Made by a program: the position numbers and the translations under genes
Part shown: one piece after another, positions 33,512 through 41,112 of the stretch
How positions within the stretch are numbered: the first letter of the stretch is position 1
Layout: each line of letters begins with the position of its first letter
Notes under the pieces: generated by a model
Databases searched by the model: none
The model's input: the letters and a program-made list of their open reading frames with translations, nothing else
Told to the model about the DNA's origin: nothing
NCBI GenBank assembly: GCA_035707825.1
Contig: DASSTR010000033.1
Location: forward strand, 1 to 58,204
Length of the DNA: 58,204 nucleotides
Origin: VRUE01 sp035707825
GTDB taxonomy: Bacteria; Actinomycetota; Thermoleophilia; Solirubrobacterales; 70-9
Direction of reading: 5' to 3'

Positions 33512-34072
33512 GTGCAGCGCCTCGCCGTCACCAGCGACACCCACCTTCGCCCGCTCGAGGAGGCGGACGCCGATGAGCTGCACGCGCTGATCGAGGCGAA
33601 TCGCGCTCACCTCGCGCGCTGGCTGCCCTGGGCGGATGGGCAAACCCACGCCGACACGCTCGATTTCATCCACGAGCAAGAGAGCGCCGAGGACAGCTTC
33701 CAGCAGGCCATCGTCTGCGATGGCGAAATCGTCGGGGTGGTCGGCTTCGTCGGCGTCGATCGGGTCAATCGGTCAACGAGAATCGGCTACTGGCTCGCGG
33801 AGGCCCGTCAGGGAAGGGGAACGATGACCCGCGCCGTGGCGACCCTGGTGGACTACGCCTTCGAGACGTTCGAGCTCAACCGGGTCGAGATACGGGTCGC
33901 GGTCGAGAACCAGCGCAGCCGCGCGATTCCCGAGCGGCTCGGGTTCCGCGAGGAGGCGGTCTTTAGGCGCTCCCAGGCAGTGGGCGGCCGCCACCTCGAC
34001 TTGGCGATCTACGCGACCCTGCCCGAGGAGTGGGCGGCTCGGCGCTCAGGCTCGGAAACGTCTGCGGGGTAA
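33512..34072 (+). CDS. GNAT N-acetyltransferase (RimL/ribosomal-protein type)
   Basis: A 186-residue GNAT of the acetyltransf_3 class. It opens LRPLEEADADELHALIEANRAHLARWLPW, with YdaF/RimL character, then GEIVGVVGFVGVDRVNRSTRIGYWLAEARQGRGTMTRAVATLVDYAF, where RQGRGTMT is the acetyl-CoA loop, and ENQRSRAIPERLGFREEAV. The Q/RxxGxG/A loop is kept. It resembles RimL-like serine N-acetyltransferases. Start is the GTG at 33512, 44 bases after the previous gene. The target is unknown. Confidence 0.88.
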   Translation: MQRLAVTSDTHLRPLEEADADELHALIEANRAHLARWLPWADGQTHADTLDFIHEQESAEDSFQQAIVCDGEIVGVVGFVGVDRVNRSTRIGYWLAEARQGRGTMTRAVATLVDYAFETFELNRVEIRVAVENQRSRAIPERLGFREEAVFRRSQAVGGRHLDLAIYATLPEEWAARRSGSETSAG

Positions 34073-34101
34073 GCCGGGGGTAAAGGCTCTCCAGAACGGA
34101 T

Positions 34102-34125
34102 AAGGGGCCCCGTAGGGCCCCCTTT
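34102..34125 (+). terminator. Terminator-like hairpin after the GNAT gene
   Basis: AAGGGGCCC (34102-34110), loop CGTA, GGGCCCCCTT (34115-34124 region, one bulged C), followed by TTTGCT. A strong GC stem with A/T flanks, placed 29 bases after the stop codon. The U tract is short, so termination efficiency is uncertain. Confidence 0.5.
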
Positions 34126-34132
34126 GCTCCGA

Positions 34133-34459
34133 AGGACGTACCACCAGTTCGCTTGTCCCTGGCTCGTCGGTCCTCAAGTCTAAGACGTATGTGTGCGGTG
34201 AAAAGAGCCGGCTTGATCAATAAACACAACGTTTGTCCGAAAGTTTCACCATTCGCATCGGCCCCCACCTGGGGGGACTTAAACCGGGTGAGCCATGTCA
34301 TCCTCAATTATTGGGGCCTGCGATGTCATTAGTGAGGACGACATTGCCTGGGACTGGAGAGATCGCGCTCCCGCGGGTGAAACCGGCCGGATAGGGACGG
34401 GCATCGAGGGCCGGGCGGGCGCCGAGCCGTGCCTGGCCGCTGGTAGATTCAGGTCCTCG
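34133..34459. other. Gene-free stretch with inverted repeats
   Basis: No supported gene. The first part (34180-34260) is visibly less GC-rich than its surroundings. Inverted repeats are GGTGAAA (34197-34203) with TTTCACC (34244-34250), CCCCCA (34262-34267) with TGGGGG (34270-34275), and a 12-base stem with one mismatch, ATGTCATCCTCA (34295-34306) with TGAGGACGACAT (34333-34344). It may be a structured RNA or regulatory DNA, but it matches no RNA family I know. The open frames here run through tRNA-Val and are artefacts. Confidence 0.35.
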
Positions 34460-34532
34460 GGGCGCTTAGCTCAGTTGGGAGAGCGCCAGCTCGACAAGCT
34501 GGAGGTCACTGGTTCGAGCCCAGTAGCGCCCA
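34460..34532 (+). tRNA. tRNA-Val (anticodon GAC)
   Basis: Acceptor GGGCGCT (34460-34466) pairs with AGCGCCC (34525-34531), with discriminator A at 34532. The D arm contains AGCTCAGTTGGGAGAGC, the anticodon stem CCAGC/GCTGG encloses loop TCGACAA with anticodon GAC at 34493-34495, and the T arm is CTGGTTCGAGCCCAG. No CCA is encoded. A reader for GUC and GUU codons. Confidence 0.97.
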
Positions 34533-34535
34533 TCC

Positions 34536-34562
34536 TCGCGACCCCCTGACGGGGGGTCGCGA
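34536..34562 (+). terminator. Hairpin terminator after tRNA-Val
   Basis: TCGCGACCCCC (34536-34546), loop TGAC, GGGGGGTCGCGA (34551-34562). This is a near-perfect 11-bp GC stem that begins 4 bases after the tRNA. No U tract follows, but stems of this type are usual behind actinobacterial tRNAs. Confidence 0.6.
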
Positions 34563-34590
34563 CGTGGTGGTGCTCTAGGCTCGCCGCCCT

Positions 34591-36396
34591 GTGATCTCGA
34601 CCTATGCAGCGGTGCTGGCGGTCTGCCTCGCTTCGCTGGCGATCGGGCAGGCCGCCGTGGCGCTGTGCGGGGTGCGGGGCTGGTCCTGGCTCTCGCCGGC
34701 GGTCGGCCTGGCGCTGCTGTGCGCGATTTGCTGGGGCACCGTACGGCTGCCGGGAGAGGGGGTCGCCGCGGCGCTCGCAACGCTGATCGCCACCACGGCC
34801 GCCGTGCTCTTCCTCTGGCGCCGTAACCGCGTCTGGCGCTCACCGGATGGAGGCCGGCCGCTGCGCGACGGCCTGCTCGTCGGGCTTCCCGCGCTGCTCG
34901 CCGCCTCGCTTCCCTTCCTGGTCGAAGGGCACTTCGGAATCCTCGGAACGAGCTTCAACCCCGACATGTCCCAGCACCTGCTGGCCGCCGATCGGCTCGC
35001 CGAGGGGGTCGGTTCGCAGCTCTCGCACCAGGGCTACCCGATGGGGCCTCACGCGATCGTCGCCGCCCTGCACGGCGGCCTTGGCATCGGGCTCGTGCAG
35101 GGCTTCAGCGGACTGACAGTCGCGGTCGCCGTCCTCGCGCCGCTGACCGCGCTCGCGGCCTTCCGCGAGCAGCCCCTGCCGCTGCGCGTGTGCGGCGCCC
35201 TGCTCGTCGGCGTCCCCTACATGGTCGCCTCCTACTTCGCCCAGGGCGCTTTCAAGGAGACGATGCAGGCGCTTTTCGTCCTCGCCTTCGTGCTCTCGCT
35301 CCGGGAGGCATCCGGGAATCCCTCCTGGCGCGACGTTCGGCTTCGCTTCGTCCCAGCTGCCCTGATCGCGGTCGGCAGCGTTTACACCTACAGCTTTCCG
35401 GGCCTCGTCTGGCTGCTCGGCGCGACGGTGATCTGGATCGCCATCGAGTGGGCGCGGGGAGCCCGGCCGGCCACATGGCGGCCTGGGCTCCTGGCCGGTC
35501 TGGTCTTTGCCGTCCTCATCGCTCCCGAGGTCGGCCGCATGGTCGACTTCCACAGCTTCGAGACATTCGACCCCAATGGGCCCGGTCTCGGCAACCTCTT
35601 CGGCCAGGTCTCGCCTTTCGAGGCTCTTGGGATCTGGCCCTCGGGAGATTTCCGGCTCTCGCCGGGCGACGGCGCGGTGCCGGCGTTCGGCTACTTCCTG
35701 GGAGCCGCCTTCGCCTCGATCCTGCTCCTCTACGGGGCCTTCCTCTGCTGGCGGCGCCGCGAGTCGGCGGTCCTCGCCGGGCTTCTTGCCGCCGGGGCGG
35801 TGTATGCCGCGACGCGCCTCGGAGGCACCCCCTACACAGCCGCCAAGGCAATCGAGGTGGCCGCGCCGCTGGCCGTCCTCACCATCGTCCTGCCGCTGCT
35901 GCGCCGCCCGGTCGGGATGCTCTTCTTCCTCGCCGCCGCCGGCTGCTCGCTGCTCGCCTTCGCCAACGCGCCGGTCGGCCCGCGCGGCTACTCCCCGGCG
36001 CTCACCGAGATGCGCCCGCTGATCGGCGCCGCCCCGACCCTGGTCCTCGCCGATCCCGAGCTGCTGGCCGAGGACCACGGCACCCCATACATCGCCTGGG
36101 AGCTGCGCGGGGGTCGCGTCTGCATCGAAGCTGGCCACGGGGCCGGCAGCGGGCCCGGGGTCCCCGCCGGGCAGAAGCCCGACTCGTTCGGGGGGGTGGC
36201 GAACATCGAAAGGCCGCCCGCCGGAGTGCGCTTCGTAATCACGGAAGGCAACGGGACCGACACGCCCTTCTCGAACCTGCGCATTCGTCGCAGCGCGCCG
36301 CCCTACGTCCTCTGGGAAGTGACCAAGCCCATCAGCGGGAGGAGCGGCTGTCCGTTGATCGCCGTCAGGCAAGCACGGCAAGGCCAGGGTTCTTAG
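34591..36396 (+). CDS. Polytopic membrane protein, GT-C glycosyltransferase-like
   Basis: A 601-residue protein with about 11 hydrophobic segments in residues 1-455, then a soluble tail (460-601). The loop after helix 4 (GTSFNPDMSQHLLAADRLAEG, cut here to SFNPDMSQHLLAADRLAEG) has Asp and His residues in the place where GT-C enzymes carry their catalytic DxD or ExD. Long periplasmic segments (MVDFHSFETFDPNGPGLGN and SGDFRLSPGDG) also resemble that class, as do large actinobacterial membrane proteins of the DUF6541 kind. Such proteins transfer sugars from polyprenyl phosphates. The assignment is tentative. Start is the GTG at 34591, 29 bases after the tRNA-Val terminator. Confidence 0.65.
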   Translation: MISTYAAVLAVCLASLAIGQAAVALCGVRGWSWLSPAVGLALLCAICWGTVRLPGEGVAAALATLIATTAAVLFLWRRNRVWRSPDGGRPLRDGLLVGLPALLAASLPFLVEGHFGILGTSFNPDMSQHLLAADRLAEGVGSQLSHQGYPMGPHAIVAALHGGLGIGLVQGFSGLTVAVAVLAPLTALAAFREQPLPLRVCGALLVGVPYMVASYFAQGAFKETMQALFVLAFVLSLREASGNPSWRDVRLRFVPAALIAVGSVYTYSFPGLVWLLGATVIWIAIEWARGARPATWRPGLLAGLVFAVLIAPEVGRMVDFHSFETFDPNGPGLGNLFGQVSPFEALGIWPSGDFRLSPGDGAVPAFGYFLGAAFASILLLYGAFLCWRRRESAVLAGLLAAGAVYAATRLGGTPYTAAKAIEVAAPLAVLTIVLPLLRRPVGMLFFLAAAGCSLLAFANAPVGPRGYSPALTEMRPLIGAAPTLVLADPELLAEDHGTPYIAWELRGGRVCIEAGHGAGSGPGVPAGQKPDSFGGVANIERPPAGVRFVITEGNGTDTPFSNLRIRRSAPPYVLWEVTKPISGRSGCPLIAVRQARQGQGS

Positions 36397-36441
36397 CGAG
36401 TTTGCTCCAGTGTCCGCATAACGGACACTGGAGCAAACTCG
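36397..36441. repeat. Perfect 20-bp inverted repeat, likely terminator
   Basis: CGAGTTTGCTCCAGTGTCCG (36397-36416) and its exact reverse complement (36422-36441) enclose the loop CATAA. It begins directly after the TAG of the membrane protein gene. No U tract follows on either strand. It could terminate that gene, act as a protein-binding palindrome, or be the relic of a mobile repeat. Confidence 0.75.
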
Positions 36442-36551
36442 TCTCCGCCGCAACCGCTCGCTGGTCGTTGGCCAGGCACCGCCCGGCCTCCCACTCGCGC
36501 ATCCGCCGGCGCGCCCGCAAGTAGCATGGCCGCATCGAGGCGACGAGCAAA

Positions 36552-38504
36552 ATCACCGTCACCCTGCCCGACGGAAAGGCCCTGGAACTGCCCGACGGCG
36601 CCACTGGCGCCGACGCCGCCGCGGCGATCGGCCCGGGTCTAGCCAAGGCGGCCCTGGCGATCCGCGTCGGCGGCGAGTTGCGCGACCTCTCGGCGCCCCT
36701 TCCCGACGGCGCCGAGATAGCCATCCTCACCGACCGCGACCCCGAAGCGCTGGAGTTGATCCGCCACGACGCCGCCCACGTGATGGCTGAGGCGGTGATG
36801 GAGCTCTATCCCGGGACCAAGGTGACGATCGGGCCGCCGATCGAGCAGGGCTTCTACTACGACTTCGAGTTCCCGCCCGACGTCAAGCTCGGCGAGGAGG
36901 ACCTGGGGCGGATCGAGGCGGCGATGCGCGCCCACATCGACGCCGACGAGGGCTTCGAGCGCCGCGACGTCCCGCCCCAGGAGGCGATCGAGATCTTCCG
37001 CGGCCAGGGCCAGGACTACAAGGTGGAGTTGATCGAGGACCTGGTTCGCGACCAGGGGGTGGAGACGGTCTCGCTGTATCGCAACGGCCCCTTCGAGGAC
37101 CTCTGCCGCGGTCCCCACGGCCCCTCCACGGCGCGGATCAAGGCGATCAAGCTGAGCTCGGTGGCCGGCGCCTACTGGCGCGGCGACGAGAGCCGCCAGA
37201 TGCTGACCCGCATCTATGGCACCGCCTTCTTCTCCAAGAAGGACCTCGAGGCGCATCTGGAGCGGATCGAGCAGGCCAAGGCCCGCGACCACCGCCGCCT
37301 CGGCCCCCAGCTCGGCCTTTTCATGCTCCGCGAGGAGGCGCCGGGGATGCCGTTCTGGTTGCCCAACGGCACCACGCTGCTGCGGCTGATCGAGGCTGAG
37401 GTGCAGGCGCAGCTGCGCCGCCGCGGCTACCGGGAGATCAAGACGCCCCAGGTCATGGACGTCGACCTCTGGCACCGCTCCGGGCACTGGGACAACTACC
37501 GCGAGAACATGTACTTCACCGAGTCCGGCGAGCGCGAGTACGCCTTGCGTCCGATGAACTGCCCCGGCGCCTGCCTCGTCTTCGGCTCCGATCGCCATTC
37601 CTACCGTGAGCTGCCGCTGCGACTGGCGGAGTTCGGCCAGGTCTCGCGCGCCGAGCGCGAGGGCGTCCTGCACGGCCTGCTGCGGGTGCGCGCCTTCACC
37701 CAGGACGACGCCCACGTCTACTGCACCCCGGAGCAGATCGTCGACGAGGTGGCCGACATCTGCGCTGCGATCGACGAGCTGTATGAGCGCTTCGGGTTCG
37801 AGGACGTGCGGGTCGAGCTCTCGACCCGCCCGGAGAAGTCGATCGGCAGCGAGGAGCAGTGGCGGCAGGCCGAAGAGGCCCTGCGCCAGGCGCTGGATGG
37901 CCAGGGCCGCGAGTACACGGTCAATCCCGGCGACGGCGCCTTCTACGGCCCGAAGATCGACTTCCACGTCACCGACGCGCTCGGCCGTTCCTGGCAGTGC
38001 GGCACCTGCCAGGTCGACTTCTTCATGCCCGAGCGCTTCGACCTCTCCTATACCGACGCCGAGGACGTCCAGCAGCGCCCGGTGATGATCCACCGCGCCC
38101 TGCTCGGCTCGATGGAGCGCTTCGCCGGGATCCTGATCGAGCACTACGCGGGCCGGTTCCCGGTCTGGCTGGCGCCGGTGCAGGCGGTCGTGCTGCCGGT
38201 CGCCGATCGCCACAACGACTACGCCGGCGAGGTCGCGAGCGCCCTGCGCGAAGCGGGCGTGCGGGTCGCCGTCGACGAGCGCTCGGAGTCGGTCGGCAAG
38301 AAGATCCGCGACGCCGAGCTCGGCCGCTATCCCTACATGCTCGTGATCGGCGACCGAGAGCTCGAGGCCGGCGCCGTCTCGGTTCGCTCACACAGCGAGG
38401 GCGAGCTGGGCGCGATGCCGCGGGCGGAGTTCGCCGCCCGGGTGGGGGCGGAGAGCGACGGCGCGGGCCGAGAGAGCGGCGCTGCCGGCGCCAAGGAAGA
38501 CTGA
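36552..38504 (+). CDS. thrS: Threonyl-tRNA synthetase, with uncertain non-canonical start
   Basis: Charges tRNA-Thr with threonine. From about 36552 the frame encodes a TGS domain (TVTLPDGKALELPDGATGAD), then the editing domain (HDAAHVMAEAV, CRGPH), the class II catalytic core (RPMNCPGACLVFG with the zinc Cys, RLAEFGQVSRAE, FYGPKIDFHVTDALGR, MIHRALLGSMERF) and the anticodon domain (PVADRHNDYA). No ATG, GTG or TTG lies between the stop TAG at 36522 and the TGS domain; the first is TTG at 36678, which would delete most of TGS. An ATC start at 36552 (11 bases after GAGG) or a frameshift with the ATG at 36526 is possible. About 650 residues, a normal length. Confidence 0.9.
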   Translation: MTVTLPDGKALELPDGATGADAAAAIGPGLAKAALAIRVGGELRDLSAPLPDGAEIAILTDRDPEALELIRHDAAHVMAEAVMELYPGTKVTIGPPIEQGFYYDFEFPPDVKLGEEDLGRIEAAMRAHIDADEGFERRDVPPQEAIEIFRGQGQDYKVELIEDLVRDQGVETVSLYRNGPFEDLCRGPHGPSTARIKAIKLSSVAGAYWRGDESRQMLTRIYGTAFFSKKDLEAHLERIEQAKARDHRRLGPQLGLFMLREEAPGMPFWLPNGTTLLRLIEAEVQAQLRRRGYREIKTPQVMDVDLWHRSGHWDNYRENMYFTESGEREYALRPMNCPGACLVFGSDRHSYRELPLRLAEFGQVSRAEREGVLHGLLRVRAFTQDDAHVYCTPEQIVDEVADICAAIDELYERFGFEDVRVELSTRPEKSIGSEEQWRQAEEALRQALDGQGREYTVNPGDGAFYGPKIDFHVTDALGRSWQCGTCQVDFFMPERFDLSYTDAEDVQQRPVMIHRALLGSMERFAGILIEHYAGRFPVWLAPVQAVVLPVADRHNDYAGEVASALREAGVRVAVDERSESVGKKIRDAELGRYPYMLVIGDRELEAGAVSVRSHSEGELGAMPRAEFAARVGAESDGAGRESGAAGAKED

Positions 38505-38519
38505 CCGGCAAGCGCCCGG

Positions 38520-38547
38520 TTGCCAATCCCCGCTCTGTCTCTATACT
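38520..38547 (+). promoter_or_regulatory. Putative promoter for infC
   Basis: TTGCCA (38520-38525), a 16-base spacer and TATACT (38542-38547) lie just after the thrS stop. The predicted start near 38554 gives a leader of about 100 bases before infC. Such leaders often carry translation-linked control in bacteria, but no named element is recognised here. Confidence 0.5.
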
Positions 38548-38652
38548 CCGTACCACTTGATTGCAGGCATGCCAAACATTCCGCGCCGCTGAGCAACGCG
38601 TGCCCGCCTCCCTACCTCTCCCCGACTTGAAGCTCCACCTCTCTCTTCGATA

Positions 38653-39288
38653 GTGCCGGTTCCGCGTAGGTTCGACCGGCGCCCTCCAGAGCGCGACACG
38701 ACACGGATCAACGAGCGGATCCGTGTCCCTCAGGTGCGCCTGATCGGCGCTGACGGGGAGCAGCTGGGCATCGTCGATACCAGCGAGGCGCTCAAACGCG
38801 CCCAGGACGCCGACCTCGACCTGGTCGAGGTGGCGCCGAACTCGAAGCCGCCGGTCACCCGCCTGCTCGACTACTCGAAGTACAAGTACGAGCAGGAGCA
38901 GAAGCAGAAGGCGGCCCGCAAGCACCAGCAGCAGGTCAACGTGCGCGAGATCAAGCTGCGCCCGAAGATCGCCGACCACGACTACGAGACCAAGAAGGGC
39001 CACGTCGAGCGCTTCCTCCGCCATCAGGACAAGGTCAAAATCACGATCATGTTCCGGGGCCGCGAGCAGGCGCATCCCGAGCGCGGCAGGGCACTGCTGC
39101 AGCGCCTCGTCGAGGACCTCGGAGAACTGGCCATAGTCGAGTCCCAACCCCTCCAGGAGGGGCGCAACATGAGCATGCTGGTCGGCCCCGGGAAAGAAGC
39201 GGCCAAGGAGCAGCCGGCGGCTGAGACCGGGCCGGATGCCTCAGAGGGCGAGCCGGGCGAGGACGCTCCGGCCGCCGCTACCGGCTAG
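38653..39288 (+). CDS. infC: Translation initiation factor IF-3
   Basis: A 211-residue IF-3. It binds the 30S subunit, checks the start codon and keeps 50S away. The N domain shows RINERIRVPQVRLIGADGEQ, and VEVAPNSKPPVTRLLDYSKYKYE leads into the linker. The C domain shows VREIKLRPKIADHDYETKKGH and VKITIMFRGREQAHPERG. A 30-residue acidic Ala/Glu tail follows the C domain and is common in actinobacteria. Start is the GTG at 38653, with no strong ribosome site, as is common for this tightly regulated gene. Its stop overlaps the opposite-strand wecB stop by CTAG. Normally rpmI and rplT follow directly; here wecB intervenes. Confidence 0.95.
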   Translation: MPVPRRFDRRPPERDTTRINERIRVPQVRLIGADGEQLGIVDTSEALKRAQDADLDLVEVAPNSKPPVTRLLDYSKYKYEQEQKQKAARKHQQQVNVREIKLRPKIADHDYETKKGHVERFLRHQDKVKITIMFRGREQAHPERGRALLQRLVEDLGELAIVESQPLQEGRNMSMLVGPGKEAAKEQPAAETGPDASEGEPGEDAPAAATG

Positions 39289-40367
39289 CTCGCGGTCAGG
39301 CCCGCCACGACGTCGGCGATTCGCTCGGCGGCACGGCCGTCCCAGAGCGGCGGCGGCTCGCTGCGTTCGGTGCTGCGCCCGGCGAGGGCGGCGGGAATGC
39401 CGGCGATGGCACCCGGGTCGAGGCCGAGCAGGGTGTTAGTTCCCGCCCGCACCGTGACCGGGCGCTCTGTGTTGGCGCGCAGGGTGAAGCAGGGGATGCC
39501 GAGGTAGGTCGTCTCCTCCTGGATGCCTCCGGAGTCGGTGAGCACGGCGCGGGAATCCGCGATCAGGGAGAGGAAATCGAGGTATCCGAGCGGCTCGCAG
39601 AGGCGCAGGTCGGGGTGCCCCGGCGCGGCCTCTTCCATCATCTTGCGCGTCCGCGGGTGGACCGGGAAGACGACCGGCATCTCGGCGGCAAGGCCGGCCA
39701 GCTGCTCCATTGCCTCACCCAGCAGCGGCCCGTCGACCAGCGCCGGGCGGTGCAGGGTCACGAGGACGAACGTGCCCGGCTCGACGCCGAGCCCGGCGGC
39801 GGCGTTGGCGGAGCGGAAGCGGTCTTCGAGGGCGACGAGGGTGTCGATCATCGTGTTGCCGACGAAGTGCATGCGCTCCTCCGGCACCCCCTCGGCGCGC
39901 AGGTTCTCGACCGCCTCCTCGGAGTGGAGGAAGAGGAGGTCGGAGACCTGGTCGGCCACGACGCGGTTGATCTCCTCCGGCATCGTGCGGTCGAAGCTGC
40001 GCAGGCCCGACTCGATGTGGGCCAGCGGGATCTCCATCTTCGCGGCGGTCAGCGCCGCCGCCAGCGTCGAGTTCACGTCACCCGGGACCACGACCAGGTC
40101 GGGCGCCGCGTCGATCAGCACCGGCTCCAGCCGCTCCATCACCCGCGCGGTCTGCTGGGCATGGGACCCAGAGCCCACTTCGAGCATGTGATCGGGCGCC
40201 GGGACGCCGAGCTCCTCGAGGAAGACCTCCGACATCAGCCGGTCGTAGTGCTGGCCCGTGTGGACGATCGTGTGGCGGCCCTCGGGCAGCCGCGAGCGCA
40301 GCGCCGAGATCACCGGCGCCGTCTTGACGAAGTTGGGGCGCGTGCCCACCACGTAGACGATCTGCAT
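39285..40367 (-). CDS. wecB: UDP-N-acetylglucosamine 2-epimerase (non-hydrolysing)
   Basis: A 360-residue enzyme that interconverts UDP-GlcNAc and UDP-ManNAc for surface polysaccharide synthesis. The N-terminal VVGTRPNFVKTAPVI, HTGQHYD, VVPGDVNST and HIESGLRSFD blocks are characteristic, followed by the GT-B-like second half with VTLHRPALVD (usually HR.EN) and LTDSGGIQEETTYLGIPCFTLRANTERP. Catalytic His, Glu and Asp residues look intact. The ATG at 40367 is the obvious start. It is alone on the minus strand, inserted between infC and rpmI, with no polysaccharide genes adjacent apart from the possible GT-C protein upstream. Confidence 0.93.
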   Translation of the reverse strand: MQIVYVVGTRPNFVKTAPVISALRSRLPEGRHTIVHTGQHYDRLMSEVFLEELGVPAPDHMLEVGSGSHAQQTARVMERLEPVLIDAAPDLVVVPGDVNSTLAAALTAAKMEIPLAHIESGLRSFDRTMPEEINRVVADQVSDLLFLHSEEAVENLRAEGVPEERMHFVGNTMIDTLVALEDRFRSANAAAGLGVEPGTFVLVTLHRPALVDGPLLGEAMEQLAGLAAEMPVVFPVHPRTRKMMEEAAPGHPDLRLCEPLGYLDFLSLIADSRAVLTDSGGIQEETTYLGIPCFTLRANTERPVTVRAGTNTLLGLDPGAIAGIPAALAGRSTERSEPPPLWDGRAAERIADVVAGLTAS

Positions 40368-40462
40368 CGGCGCCAGCGTATGACAGGAATCTGACAGCGC
40401 TCACGCAGGCGACCTGACGGAAATCCGACGACCAGCGCCGTCTGCTTCAATAGCGGTCCCTT

Positions 40463-40663
40463 ATGCCGAAGATGAAAACTCATTCGGGCGCCAAGAAGCG
40501 GTTCCGCAAGACCGGGACCGGCAAGCTGCGCGGGCGGCGTGCCTACTCGAGCCACATCCTCGAGAAAAAGTCGCCAAAGCGGAAGCGGCGGATGGCGCGG
40601 CCGGTCGAGATCGCGCCCGCTGACGCCAAAACCGTCCGGACGCTCCTCGGAGGCGGCAAGTGA
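40463..40663 (+). CDS. rpmI: 50S ribosomal protein L35
   Basis: A 66-residue protein with the family signature MPKMKTHSGAKKRFRKTGTG and a basic HILEKKSPKRKRRM stretch. The stop codon overlaps the rplT GTG by GTGA, so translation of L20 depends on L35. The gene lies 95 bases after the divergent wecB start and needs its own promoter there because infC no longer precedes it; no convincing boxes were found. Confidence 0.97.
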   Translation: MPKMKTHSGAKKRFRKTGTGKLRGRRAYSSHILEKKSPKRKRRMARPVEIAPADAKTVRTLLGGGK

Positions 40664-41019
40664 GCCGCGTCAAGCGCTCCGTTCACGCGCGCAAGAAGCG
40701 CCGCAAGGTGCTGAAGGAAGCGAAGGGCTACTTCGGCCGCAAGCATTCCTCCTACCGCTTCGCCAAAGAGCAGGTGCAGCGGTCGGGGATGTACGCGTAC
40801 AGGGACCGGCGCAATCGCAAGCGCGAGTTCCGCCGCCTCTGGATCACCCGCATCAACGCGGCCGCCCGGCTCGAGGGCATGAGCTATTCGGAGCTGATCC
40901 ACGGCCTCAACGAGGCCGGGGTCGAGGTCAATCGCAAGATGCTCGCCGACATCGCGGTCAGCGACCGCGATGCGTTTCGCCGATTCGTGGAGCTAGCCCG
41001 GGAGGGTGCGGCCGCCTAG
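40660..41019 (+). CDS. rplT: 50S ribosomal protein L20
   Basis: A 119-residue L20, essential in early 50S assembly where it binds 23S rRNA domain II. It shows MSRVKRSVHARKKRRKVLKEA and AYRDRRNRKREFRRLWITRINAAAR (given here as YRDRRNRKREFRRLWI), then GLNEAGVEVNRKMLADIA. The GTG at 40660 overlaps the rpmI stop. In many bacteria L20 represses its own operon by binding the leader; the loss of the infC leader upstream may have removed that control here (inference). A strong terminator follows. Confidence 0.97.
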   Translation: MSRVKRSVHARKKRRKVLKEAKGYFGRKHSSYRFAKEQVQRSGMYAYRDRRNRKREFRRLWITRINAAARLEGMSYSELIHGLNEAGVEVNRKMLADIAVSDRDAFRRFVELAREGAAA

Positions 41020-41044
41020 CCGCAGCCATCACTCACTTTCCCGG

Positions 41045-41071
41045 GCGGGCCGCATGCGGCCCGCTTTTTTT
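41045..41071 (+). terminator. Rho-independent terminator of rpmI-rplT
   Basis: A perfectly palindromic 20-base sequence (GCGGGCCGCA/TGCGGCCCGC, 41045-41064) is followed by seven T. It lies 25 bases after the rplT stop and is the clearest intrinsic terminator in the window. Confidence 0.92.
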
Positions 41072-41112
41072 GTTCCCAGGAGTCCGACAACCAGAAAAGA
41101 AACTGACACCCG

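Noticed and set aside
34295..34549. An 84-residue open frame from 34295
   Set aside because: Its C-terminal half (LAQLGERQLDKLEVTGSSPVAP) is the translation of the tRNA-Val gene; this is a well-known artefact.
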